DNA from: Vitrella brassicaformis
Taxonomy: Eukaryota; Sar; Vitrellaceae
NCBI GenBank assembly: GCA_001179505.1
Contig: CDMY01000323.1
Location: forward strand, 1-64,000
Direction: 5' to 3'
DNA length: 64,000 bases
Part shown: positions 13,103 to 24,000 of the stretch, in pieces
How the letters are laid out: every line of letters begins with the position of its first letter
Numbering within the stretch: position 1 is the first letter of the stretch
Program-made: the position numbers and the translations under genes
Notes under the pieces: generated by a model
The model's input: only the letters and a program-made list of their open reading frames with translations
What the model was told of the DNA's origin: nothing
Database searches by the model: none

Positions 13103-15063
13103 TTATGGCTCCCAGGCAATGGCGTCAATGGGCACACACAGAGACTCCTCTACACGGTCTGCATGAGAGACACGAACAACAGCCGATTCGCCATGGTGTT
13201 CGCCTGGCCTGGATGACTGACTGACTGACTGACTGCTTGGCTCACTGACCGACCGTTCAAGAGATATCTGGCCTTGACGTAAGAGAGCAGCAAGAGCCGA
13301 TGCATTTCGATTCGTGGATCAAAATCCATAAATATCTACTCGACGAGACGAGCATTGACAGTGGGTGAGTGCTGTGAATGTCCGCCCATTCTTCTCACCT
13401 CCGACGCATCGCACATCAGGAGGAGCAGGAAGGTCTGGCCGCCGACGAAACAGGGGGTCACAAACAGATAGTTCAGAAAAGGAAAACCTGCAGCCGCACA
13501 CACACACACACACACACACAGACAGACAGACAGACAGACAGAAAGACAGACAGAGAAAGAGAGCGATAGAGAGATGAACAAACCACAGCCACGGATGAAA
13601 CCAGCCGTTTGGGTGTGGCTGTGGCCACTCACCCCCTTTGCCCTGCTGTGTGATGGAAACCAGCACCGGCTTCACATCTGGGGAGAACAGCACCTTCCCG
13701 CCGCTCAGGTCTTCAGTAGACCGTCGCCTCATCAAGTCGTGCGGCTTCTCACTCATCAGCCGGTTGGTGGTCGACAGGGCGTCTCTGTATCTCTCCACTG
13801 TCTCTTCAATGAGACTCATCGAGCGGGATTCTGGAACAGACAGACAGACAGACAGGGATGATTGAGCATGTGTTTGCGTGTCTCCCTCCTGCCTCCATTG
13901 ATCACTGCAATGTTGTGTGTGTACGTGCCTACCCGTAGCTGCACAGCGGAGACAGTCCAATGAGTTGCCAACCAGCTCCTAGGCACTGTATGTGAAGCAG
14001 TCAAACCACAATCTCACTGCCACTCCATTGCTGTGCATGCTTACGAGTAGCCCGTCAGCATACACACCTGCATACCATACCGTCCAGGCAGCCAAAAGGG
14101 CGCACACGAGTTTCGAACGGATTTATCCTGTCCATCGACCCATCGATGGACCCACCCGTGATGTGGCAATGCGTATGGGGCACCACGGCAGAGATGGGTC
14201 TGCAAGCAACGCGCCGTAGCGAAGCTTCTTGACTATCTCGGCAAGCTCTTCCGCCGTCTTCCGTTGTGGCCAGAAGGGAAGGAATTCAGCTGTCCAAAGC
14301 GAATGGAAGTCACAGACCCATGTGCTCAATGCTCGTTGACACTCGTTTGCGGCTCTGGCGGCTCACTTGTGGCGATCGACGACGAGGCCTTCTTTTTGTT
14401 CGTCCGCCCGATCTCATCGGGGCCGGGAGGAAGCTCCAGGCTCATGGTCTTTTTGGTGGCTGCAGCTGCCGTCGCAGCTGCAACCACTTCATTATCCGCC
14501 TCCTGCACTTCTCGGCTCATAACATGAGAATCGTCCTGCCTGTCCTCGCGCGAGTGCGTGGGCGTCCCATGGCACCCATGCGGACGGGGAGAGCTTTGCA
14601 AAGCGACTGCGGCTCGCCCTTCTCCAGGCACCGAGGAAGCGCCTCCACAAGAACTGGCCTCTCTGTCCTCATCTCTTCCCGGCGCCGCCATGTGACCAGC
14701 CGCCTCAACATGATGCACTCGCCTAGCGCTGTTTGGCAAAGAGGAGCTTTCTTTGGGATCAGATGGTCCAGTGGTCACTGCGATGGACGGCTGCCGTTCG
14801 TCATCGACGTCCTCAGCGTCGGCCTCCTCATGCAGCTCGATGTCAGGTTCGAGAGGGCTGCGTCTGCCGAAAGGATAAAAGCATGCAGACCGACAGCCAC
14901 AGCCAGACATCAACGGGGTCTTTGGCGACTTTTCTCGTTGAGACTCGGAGACGGGGAACCCCCCGAAGCCCCCATGTGCATGTGACGGGAAGGACTGCGT
15001 GGCAGCTTCGCGTACTGAGGTACGGAGGCGTGAAAAAAAGGGCACGGGAACCCGCACGGACAT
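13103..15063 (-). CDS. PAS/LOV-like protein with degenerate flavin-binding signature
   Basis: Multi-exon. A long N-terminal exon (15063-14360) is low-complexity and charged. It is spliced to a block with AEELAEIVKKLRYGALLAD and PSLPWCPIRIATS, and then, after an intron, VCMLTGYS. The D-P-x-L-P-x-C-P-I...LTGYS order is the start of a LOV-type PAS core. The next exon reads ELVGNSLDCLRCAAT where LOV proteins have ELVGRNCRFLQ, so the photo-adduct cysteine is displaced or missing. Further exons carry SLIEETVERYRDAL, a VKPVLVSITQQGKG strand, the FLNYLFVTPCFVGG hairpin and MCDASE, in order as in a PAS domain. The last exon, too short to stand out, ends with PIDAIAWEP and TAA at 13105-13103. The junction after LTGYS does not close in frame with GT-AG sites, so a model error or frameshift is possible there. 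Likely a cytosolic sensor or signalling module. Confidence 0.6.
13497..13560. repeat. Compound microsatellite (CA)n(GACA)n in an intron
   Basis: Read on the minus strand it becomes a pyrimidine-rich TGTC/TG tract running into GGCTGCAG, the 3' splice site of the exon starting GTTTTCCTTTTC. The microsatellite therefore appears to serve as the polypyrimidine tract of that intron of the PAS/LOV-like gene. Confidence 0.8.
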
Positions 15064-15100
15064 GCTTCTTTGCTTGTGCGGTGCTTCTTTGCTTGTGCGG
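15063..15100. repeat. Tandem duplication, 2 x 19 bp
   Basis: TGCTTCTTTGCTTGTGCGG occurs twice in a row without mismatch. It starts at the presumed start codon of the PAS/LOV-like gene, so it sits in its 5' leader or promoter. The rest of the interval up to 15373 shows nothing recognisable. Confidence 0.85.
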
Positions 15101-15373
15101 AGGTGCCTTCAAGCAAAGAAGTATAGGACTGGCACGGCCGCCGCTGCAAACACCATCTCATCAGGTTGGTACACTCATCTCGTCGGCATCTCATGGCATG
15201 CATCTTTGTAGCTAATTGTGGTGCCTGCAGGGTCATCGCTGGTGGATATCGTCATCTCTCTCTCTATCAGGTACGATCGCAGAGCAGCATGCCATCCGTG
15301 TCAGACGTCGACTAAGCTGTGACACCCCACTCATCATGACCCCCCGGCCAGCGCTCCTTCCTTCCCCTCACTC

Positions 15374-16350
15374 ATGGCACTCGCTATCAAGAGGTCCTCT
15401 CACATGGCCGTGTCGCGTCGTGGCCAGAAAAGCCACTCACTCCGCTCTCAGATCAACAGCGCCCATCACGCTGATCTGGACATGATGCTGCGGCTCGTCA
15501 CTCAGCACATCGAGGAGGCCATCAGCCGACTGGGCCTTCAAGATGTCTTGGCCTTCACTACTAGTGACCTGGTGGGCGCCTTCAAGATGGTCTACTTCCT
15601 GGAGCAGGGCAGCAGCGAGTGGCGGATCGTCAGCCAGTTCATCCGTTTGGCCGCCATTTATCAGCTCACCCCCGCCCCAGGGCTGCCTCTGCGGCTTTCG
15701 GCTGATTCTCTGCCCACAGCAATCGCCCTCCGCCAGCGTCCGCTCATGATGGTCATGTATCGCATTATCGGTCCGCAGCTGACTTATACCGGAGAAAGCA
15801 TGGCGCTGCGGGGAGCTGACGACGGGGACTTTCGGATCGGCATCGTCGGCCCTTTTCAGGTGGTGTCGTGGCGCGAGTTGCCGGCCGGGCATCGCTACCG
15901 CAACGGCTACAAGACAAGCGACCCCGTCATCCGCTGTGGAGAGTGGCTCTATCGCTCTTTTACGGCATTTCTTGTCGACTGGCTTTTTGCGTGCTAGTCT
16001 CGTCACGCGACAGTGGGGCGAGAAGCGGTCCGTTACTTGTACAATGGTGATGGGCGCTATCGGTCGCTGGCCACTGGTACATCCCCAAGCAGGAGGGCAT
16101 CACGGTGGACTGTCGGCAAGACGGTGGGGACCTGAATCGAGATGGATGTGCCCGTCGCCACGTCATTGTGAGCGGCTTCCAGCCTACAGACGCCATCGCT
16201 GCCCGGCTGACGGTGAGGGCTGGGCGCATCGATCTGATCACGACCGAGTCGTCTGCTGTTGATGCATCATTCTCCATGGATGTGCGTTTCCCCATGTCGG
16301 CGCCCCTGTGGCGCCGCGCGTTCTGCGGCGCTTGAATCTCGAGGGGCAGT
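15374..16350 (+). pseudogene. Broken copy of the F-box-like family (copy 2)
   Basis: Residues from 15580 on align with the copies at 635 and 56605: YFLEQGSSEWR, LP..LSAD, FRIGIVGPFQVVSWRELP, SDPVIRCGEWLYRSFTAFL. The frame then meets a TAG at 15995-15997, but homology continues beyond it in the same frame (VRYLYNGDGRYRSL). It shifts near 16075 into the frame of IPKQEGITVDCR...VIVSGFQPTDA, and shifts again near 16315, where LRRLNLEG, the expected C-terminus, appears in a third frame. The N-terminal F-box-like block is absent or unrecognisable. One stop plus two shifts and a missing N-terminus make this a decayed duplicate. Sequencing error is less likely because three separate lesions are needed. 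Confidence 0.7.
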
Positions 16351-16386
16351 GAGTGGTGGTGGGTGAAGAAGTGTGTGGGTGGGTGT

Positions 16387-16507
16387 GCATCGATGCGACG
16401 CGGCCTGATCGGAGCTGTCGACGGGCGTGATGATGTCCCCATACGACTGGCGAGACGTATACGTGTGTGCGCATCCATGGGTTGCTACGCCACGCCAGGT
16501 CGGGACA
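16387..16507 (+). repeat. Dispersed repeat, copy A
   Basis: Shares long near-identical blocks with 20045-20186: GTGCATCGATGCGACC-type start, CATACGACTGGCGAGACG, ATACGTGTGTG, ATGGGTTGCTACGCCACGCC and GTCGGGACA. The copies differ by small indels. This copy directly follows the broken F-box-like copy; the other follows the polytopic membrane gene. Confidence 0.8.
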
Positions 16508-16953
16508 AGTTTGTGCATTGCGTACAAACGCCTTGTGTCTCGCTGCAACGATACACTATCCGATAGAGCAACGAGACTCAATTAATGACGGACCCAGACC
16601 AAAGTCAGCATGAGGCACAAAGCCACACAGTTATTGAGTGCATGCGAAGCGTCCTTGAGTGCCTCAACATCATGTCGCCAGTTGGCTTCCATCACAGAAG
16701 CAGCGAGGCCCTGTGACATGAAAGGCAAGCCAACTCGCTCCAGCCTCGCGGCCGATTTAGTAATTGCAACTCTGCACATGCGATATATAGTGCTTTGTTT
16801 TGTCTGTTGGGTTGAGAGACAGAGTACATCGCATCGTAGGTGTGTTGGTTCTGTACGTACAGTTCGGTGTACGTACGTGTGAGTGTATGGGACCGGCCGC
16901 CGATTGCGAGTCCTTTACCAATCACAAACACACGATCTCCCCATCAACACCCG
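16508..16953. other. Intergenic region before the polytopic membrane gene
   Basis: Contains a GTACGTAC-rich stretch at about 16850-16880 and no recognisable gene. Probably holds the promoter and 5' leader of the downstream gene. Confidence 0.35.
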
Positions 16954-19953
16954 ATGAATGGAGCTCTGCTCATCCTGCATGCCTTTGTGAACAGCCTTGC
17001 CGGGGGTCTTCTCCTTCGCGAGCATCTGCACCGCCAGATTCAACATCTACACCGCCGCTCCAATTTGGCGCAGCAGCTGCAGAGGGAAAAGACGCGGACA
17101 GAGACAGCAGTGCAGACAGCCATGAGCCAGTCAAGATTCTCGTGCAGCGTTGGCGTGCCCATGCGTCTTACCCCCCTTCATCCAGCCGCGATCGCGGCTG
17201 TTTGCCGCTGAGGGCTGTCGTCATCCGTACTGTACACATCAGAATGTAACGGGCTCTAAAGCCGGTGCATCATCCTGCGCGTGGACGCGTGGCATGGAGC
17301 AGAGAGTTCAACTTGAACTTGAAGTTGCTCCGCCGTGGATCTCGAGACTGGGCCCCCAGGGAGCCCCCAGAATGATCAAAGTGCTCGAAATGCTGACCAC
17401 GGAGCTCACCGCCGTTCAACCGCAACGCGACGTTGAACTCGCCATGAAAGTCAGTGATGAACCAGCAGATCTTCTCAGCGGCGAGGCGCATGTCATTGAC
17501 CCAGAGAGCACAGGCGCCACTGGGACCAACGACGTGACCTGCGGCCTGCCTACAGAAACCTACTCAGAAGAGGGGGTTGTCTATCATGAGGACGGAGAAG
17601 AAGGCGGGAGAGCGCTGCGCAAAGAGGAGGTGGAGCTCGAAGAAAAGGTGAATGAATTCCGAGCATGCGCGGGACATGCAGCCTCCTTTCAGGAGTTCCA
17701 AACTGACTTGCGATATGAGGGAGGCTCGTTTGTTGGTGCGGTCTTCACTCCTGAGCCGTTTGGGACGACTGTAAGAAGAGTTACAAAGGTAATCATTCGC
17801 GCAATGTCGCAGTCCTTCCAGGTCTGTCACTTTCCAGGTACTCTTACTCCACCTCATTGCAGCCGTCGGCTTTGCAGTCTGTTGGGCCCTGCTGTGGCTG
17901 GCGTACTGGTCGGCGTGCGAGAAGATGACCGCGAGAGCAGCAGGGATAGTCCTTGATGTAACTCGCCGCATCACCGTTGCCCTATGCTATATCGCTATAA
18001 TACTACTTGTGGCTGAGGGCAGCGCAATTGGGGCTGTCCGCCGCTTGAGGACGACCTGGTATTTCTTCGTTCTTGGGTTTGTCCCATACGTGACTTCTGC
18101 ACTTTTCCACCACGTCGAGGCCCTGCGGAAACACCACAAATATGCGCCGCTCATGCATTACCCCATGGTGGTGCTCGTACCCCTCATGTGAGAAAAGAAT
18201 TGTAATAGTAAGCACATATTCTTTGTCGTTGTGCCTGTCCTGTCAGGGTCTTTCGCCGAGTGGCTCAAAACTCGAAGATAATCGTCAGGAAGCGGGCGCA
18301 TATTCTTAAGACATGGGGATTTTGTACTGGTCATCTGTCTTTCGTTTGCCGTACGGCTCTACTTTTTGCCACTTGCCCGGACTGCAACGACAGATAGCGA
18401 GAAGACAGGCGTCTTCTTTACTTGGCTGCTCGTGGTGTCGCCCATTGTTGCGATCCGTAAGAAATGCGGCTCGACCGATGGACACATTCGCATGTTTCCA
18501 TGCGTATTCGGCCTGTGTTTCAGTCACAGGCATCGTTCGTTCTCTGCTGGACGGCCCTGCCCTGCAAACGTCTCCAGCAATCACGTTTGTAGCGTTCGGC
18601 TTCGCACTCTTCCCAAGATTCGTCCAGGCCAAGATGGAACATATCTCCTCTCAGGTAGGTGGGCACATCGACGCTGTCCTCGCGTCAGATCCATTCCTCG
18701 TCCTTCCTGGACATGTCTCTCCTTATCAGATTCTGTGGAGCTTGATCTTTGCATCATTCGACTTCGCTACCGACCTAGCCATGCCGTATTCTATTCTCAT
18801 AAGTGGTGCCGCGAGGAGAAGTCTGATGCGATTCCTATGCAGGCCGGTACGAGATCGGCACTTCGACACTGTCACTGCTGAAGATACTCAGGAAACGCGC
18901 GATAAGCAGACGCCGGTCATGCTACTCAGCCGCCTTTCTACGACCATGACGATGAGTTTCAAGTCGGCCGGTCGCTATTCCGTGAGGTCTTTGAGCACTT
19001 TTCTGGACGTCCCCACTCAGGTTGTTCAGTTTGGTTATCACCCGATATTCCTTCGGCGTCTTAGCGATGTAAGGAAGGAAAGCGACAGACAAGAAAATCC
19101 ATTCATTCTACACTTGTTCTGCCTCCACTGCTGCAGCAAATGCATGCCTACAGCTTGACCGAGTTGACAGGGCTCATCTTCACCAACCTGTCCAACATCA
19201 CTGTCGGCCAGATCCTCTTTCCATCCGTCCGTCACCTGCTAGAGAGGCTAGTAGGTCTGGGAATCATGGTGCTGATCGAAGTCTTCTTCGAGGGTGCGCT
19301 ATACATCTTCCTCGTCCGCTCTGCCAACTTGCCCCTGATTAAGAGCACAACCGAGCCGGGCGTAATCAGGATGCACTTGCTGGCACTGGGCATCGGCGGG
19401 ACTGCTATCATCATTCGCAATGCGCCAGTCCTTGTGCTGATGCTCTTGACCGCTGCTGATGAGAACAAATATCGGTCAGTAAGCACACACGAGTTTTGTC
19501 CTTTTCATTCAACGATGTTTGAGCTCTCATGACCTGTGTGGACAATTGGTTTGATTCTCTGAGGGGAGGTCTGAAGACAGAAACACACGATTCTTTTTTT
19601 TCAGGCATCATCTTTTCGATGCGACATCCTTTTTTCTCAAGGCACACCGACAATTGTCGTGTCGTACATGCTCTTTGGGGGGATGGATGGAAGGATGGAC
19701 CAAGACAGGCATGTACAGACCAATTATTGACCCTCAGGATGCAAGGAAGGTCCAACCCGAAGTTTGGACCTTCGTCTACTTCCACGCCACAGACACCAAG
19801 AGGAAGCTCATACCAGTCAGCCTGTTTGTGTCAGGTATCGTTCGGTGTCAAACATACCTGACACACATTGATGTTAAAAGAAGGAAAATCATTTGTCCGC
19901 ATACGTTTCAAAGTAATGTCAAAAGAGTGCCGTGCACAGAAATGCGCTTTTAA
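16954..19953 (+). CDS. Polytopic membrane protein of unknown function
   Basis: Multi-exon model built from splice signals. Exon 1 starts MNGALLILHAFVNSLAGG at 16954. A long hydrophilic, acidic exon follows (about 17235-17790, ending VRRVTK), although the first junction is not firm. After an intron ending at TTTCCAG the reading enters helix-rich exons: VLLLHLIAAVGFAVCWALLW, VALCYIAIILLVAEG, WYFFVLGFVPYVTSAL, VVLVPLM. The next joins are LKTWGFYSEKTGVFFTWLL, LTGIVRSLLDG...FALFPRFVQAK, ILWSLIFASFDFATDLAMPY and LFPSVRHLLERLVGLGIMVL, with GT-AG sites that keep frame. About eight to ten membrane helices are visible. I recognise no family. The last exon (after KYR, to the TAA at 19953) is uncertain because two alternative acceptors exist near 19604 and 19640. 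Confidence 0.6.
17183..17200. repeat. Perfect 18-bp palindrome CAGCCGCGATCGCGGCTG
   Basis: Self-complementary over 18 bp with the same GCGATCGC centre as the palindrome at 12621. It lies in the region of the first intron of the polytopic membrane gene. Confidence 0.6.
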
Positions 19954-21076
19954 AATTGCCGCCCCCAACGTACAGGAGGCGGTCGGAGGGTATAGACAGA
20001 CAGACGGCGGTCAAGCTGCGCCCCTCTGGTACGCAGTCAGTAAGTGCATCGATGCGACCAGCTGTCGACTGGCCCACCCCCTGGCGACTGGCGTGATTGA
20101 TGGGTACTTGCTGGGGGTGTCCTCATACGACTGGCGAGACGCATACGTGTGTGCAATGGGTTGCTACGCCACGCCAAGTCGGGACATTTCATCCGAACCG
20201 TGTTTTGGCGAAGGCTATCGAGATTTCACAGAGACGAGAATGCTAATCCATACCTGTGCATGTCTGTCTGACCCTGAGCTCTCGAGAGGCCACTGTCTCA
20301 GAGGCCTTCGGTGTGCACTGATTCATTGACTGCAGAGGTCGTGTTGTTTTGACCGGCAGCCGCACAGCCCGTCTGTCTTGTCTGACGTGTGTGTTTCCTG
20401 CGCTGGCATGGGTGTGTAACTCTCTTCTGACACATCTGATTCGCAGAGCGAAGCGTGCACACGATTGTCGCCTACGAGATGCAGCCTGACTGCCTGAAAT
20501 GGATAGAGACGGACAGACAAGCAGACCCTAATGTTGATGCTGATGCTGTTTTGCTGTGATGATGATTCACACTAAGTTCAAGTGTTGCACTCTCTCCCTC
20601 TGCCACTCGCACGCACCGCATCACCAAGTTGTCACTGGCAGTGTGCGCACTTCGCTGTCCTCGACCCACTCACAATGCACCCACACACCCGCCACACGCC
20701 CCTTCTGTCTACCTGCCTGCCTGCCACACTACAAAGCTCTGCATGTACACCGTGAGATGACCGAACCAGTCATACGACGCCGCCAAAAAAAGTGGCGTTT
20801 GTATGTCCATCGCCATGCGCTTACATGTGCACCACATCGAGGACCCGACACAGCACTATGCTGCAGCCAGGGAGACAGAGACGCGTCGATTACACGACGA
20901 ATACACGTCGTGTACGGTCCGCCACTTTGATGCGTGCAGACTTGACAAACAGATCGGGTGTATTCATTGCCCCATATCACTCACCCCCAGCACACAAGGC
21001 ACCCCAATAGGATGGATACGGTACAGCTACTACGGTACACACGTCGACTACGACGCTTCTGCCACATACATCATCA
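19954..21076. other. Intergenic region
   Basis: Apart from the second dispersed-repeat copy there are only short chance ORFs and simple-sequence stretches such as TGCCTGCC (about 20720). No RNA gene is seen. The 3' end of the LRR receptor gene lies to the right. Confidence 0.4.
20045..20186 (+). repeat. Dispersed repeat, copy B
   Basis: Second copy of the element described at 16387-16507, same orientation and about 3.65 kb away. It is slightly longer because of an insertion between the GATGCGACC start and the CATACGACTGG block. Confidence 0.8.
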
Positions 21077-24000
21077 TCAGTCGTCACTGTTGGCCCCACC
21101 CGGTGGATAGACGCCGCTGGACGGACCACAGCCGGCCTCGGCTGACGTTGACGCGGCCACGCTGTCGTTCTCATCACTGCTCAGCCGATGCCAATCGACA
21201 CGAATGAGCTGGCAGGGGGGCGTCAGGGCGATGGCATCAAGATCGCTCTGCAGCCGCGATTGGGTCGAATCGACGGGCGACGATGCGCCGCTCATCGGCA
21301 CGTCCTCTGCTGCATCGCCACGTGGCGTCTCCACCACAGTAGGTGCGAGGCTCGCAAGGACCTCCGGAATGGCATCCTGCAGGCAGCACAACAAACAGCA
21401 CAGGTGAGTATAAGCACAGACACAGACAAGCACTCTCTGACCGGTGGGCTGCCCGCCTCGATGAGTGTCCGTTTGGCCTTGCGGAACGCTTCATACAGCC
21501 CCCGCCAGCCGTCAGTGTGATGCTGGTGGTCCGTCGGTGCCTCAGTGTCGGCCTTCTCGAGATCAATGCCGTCGACCATCCGCCTGAGGGCCTGTTGCTG
21601 ATGCATCTGCTCTCTCGTGACGAGTTCGTCCACCACATGGCCCAGATTGGCCTGCAGGTCGTGCAATGTGATGCCCGCAGACACGTCCGAGAGCTCTGGC
21701 TGGCCATCTGGTCCATCGCTGGACGGCTTGCCGGCCTCCAGTCGAGTCGACACTGCACAGATCACGTCACATCATTGACCACATGAGTTGGCAAGTTTGG
21801 TACGTATCATGATCCGCGCGGCAAGCTGACCTTCGCTGGATCGTTGCACGCGGAATACATTGGAGAGGTCGCTCGTCCGCATGTGCCGCAATTTCTGCCC
21901 GGCCAAAGAAACAACACCACGGACATGGGCAGGTCCTCGCTTGTTTCCTTCTTTACGGTGGCGCTGCCGTCGTCGGGTTTAGGCAGGTGGACGACCACGT
22001 GGCTTTCTCGTCGGCTGCGCGTCTCCACCCGCTTCTGCCGCAGACTCTGCACCAGGAACGCTTGGCTCCACAGAAACTCATGGCTGATCCCCCGACAGAC
22101 AGCAGAAGGCACCGACAACCCCGTCACTATTCGCTGTACTGGTGGCATATGTATGTGCCTACAAGTCGCTGGGCACATTTGTGAGTTTGAGTTTCTCTAT
22201 GGCTTCCTGCACGGCGGCCGACGTCAGCTGCATGGCCGCCACCACACGATGCACCGGCCGGCCGATATAGGGATGGCACCCCCCTGATGAATCAGAGGGG
22301 CCGTCGGCGGAGAGGGCTGCGTTGGACCAGTCATAGAAGACCTTGGGCAAAACGCGCCTTCTGTCCTCCTCTCGGTGGATGAGCCACGACACTAACGGCC
22401 CCGTCACACAACCGGATATCAAACGGGCTGAACAAACGATACACGCAGCCAGGTACCATAAACGTGAAAACTCTGTGCTCTTCTGGTGCCCACCGATGGC
22501 CTTTTTGCGATCCGTCAGTGCCGTGTATCTGTAGCCAATTTGCAGCAGACCATGCCGACAGATCTGCGCCCCCAATGTCACATAGTACGCCAGATTGGCC
22601 CCAATGACGACCACCACAAGGCTGATCGTCAGCTCCAGTGAGCTCCCCTCGGGCAGCATGACAACAAACTGCATGACGAATAGTGACAGCAGCCACACCA
22701 GCAGCCCAGGCAGCTCAGACCTATTGAGGATGTCCATGCTACCACGGTCAAACGGCCACACGATGAGTTGCAGCGCCAGACAGACAGTGGCGACCACAGT
22801 CCAGCCCAGCAGCTGCTGGCGGGGCTGCGCCGTCGCCTGTTGTGCGATAAGGAGCACCAAGACGCGCCGCATGGCCAGCACAAAGTCCCAATAGAAGAAG
22901 CCCTTGCGATACCCGACATAGAGGAAGCCCACTCGCCGTCGAGTGTGGTGGTCCTGCAGGCTCTCTCTATGCCGCCACAGAAACGTCACGCCCCACACCA
23001 CAGGGGCCAGTGTCCACACCAACAGACCGGCCACAGCAATCCACAGGAACGGGGCGTGCTCGGCCGATCGGCAGATGACATGTGAGTCGAGGTCCATTCG
23101 GGGCCGCATGTCATCCATCGGGTCAGTTTGCAGCAGACTGACACTCTCGCCGATCGCGATACGGATAACATCGTCCACATAGGGGTAAGGCCGGCATCGC
23201 AGGAGGGCCAGCATGTTCTTGGTGACCGTGGGATGAATAAGTGTGAGGATGACAACCACCATCCCTCCCCGCTTGTCGAGCCACTGCCGCCATCGGCCAC
23301 TCTTGCGGAGCTCCACCGACGAATGCTGACAGGAGGCCGGCGTCACTGGCTCGGTTCGTGAGCCCTCCTGGAACGTGACCGATCGCTGGTGAGGGCCGTG
23401 TGTGGCAGCGTTGTCTGCCTTGCCATTTGTCAAAGACGAGGGCGCTGAGAGGGCTCGGAGGTAGGTGTCGGTGGCCAATAAGGTCGACTCGTCGGACTCA
23501 ATGCGCCGCCTCGACTTGAAGGCACCACGCACTCGGCCAAAACCACTCGCTGCAGCAGCCATGATACGACAAGCCAGAAATGAACACAATGCATTGTCTT
23601 GAAAAACATGTGTATGCGTGTTTGGTTACCGATGAGGGGCACAGCAGTGAGCCAGATGAGTGGCAGAATAAGCCACATGGCGTGTCGGTACAGCACGCAC
23701 TTGTCGCCCACATATGGCCTCAGCAGACACTGATACACCTGATAGCTTTGCGCGACGCCACCGTCCCAGGCGAAGAAGCTGCCGAGCAGCGAGGATATTT
23801 GGTCGCCCCAGACGGACGACTCGTCAAACACGAGAAATGCCAAACCACACACCTGCGGACACACACAGTGACAGCAAGGAGACGATGCGGGGCGAGTGCA
23901 CGTGTGTTTCTGCATCTCTTAACGTACAGCGGTGATGTGCGAGAGTCCAATTTTGGTCAGTTGGGAGGGAACCTCAGCGCGCAGAGACGACGACGCTCTG

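Noticed and set aside
22331-23300. Overlapping frames opposite and beside the membrane exons of the LRR receptor
   Set aside because: They are shadows of the strongly coding minus-strand frame and are rich in Cys, Trp and Ser as expected for the wrong frame.
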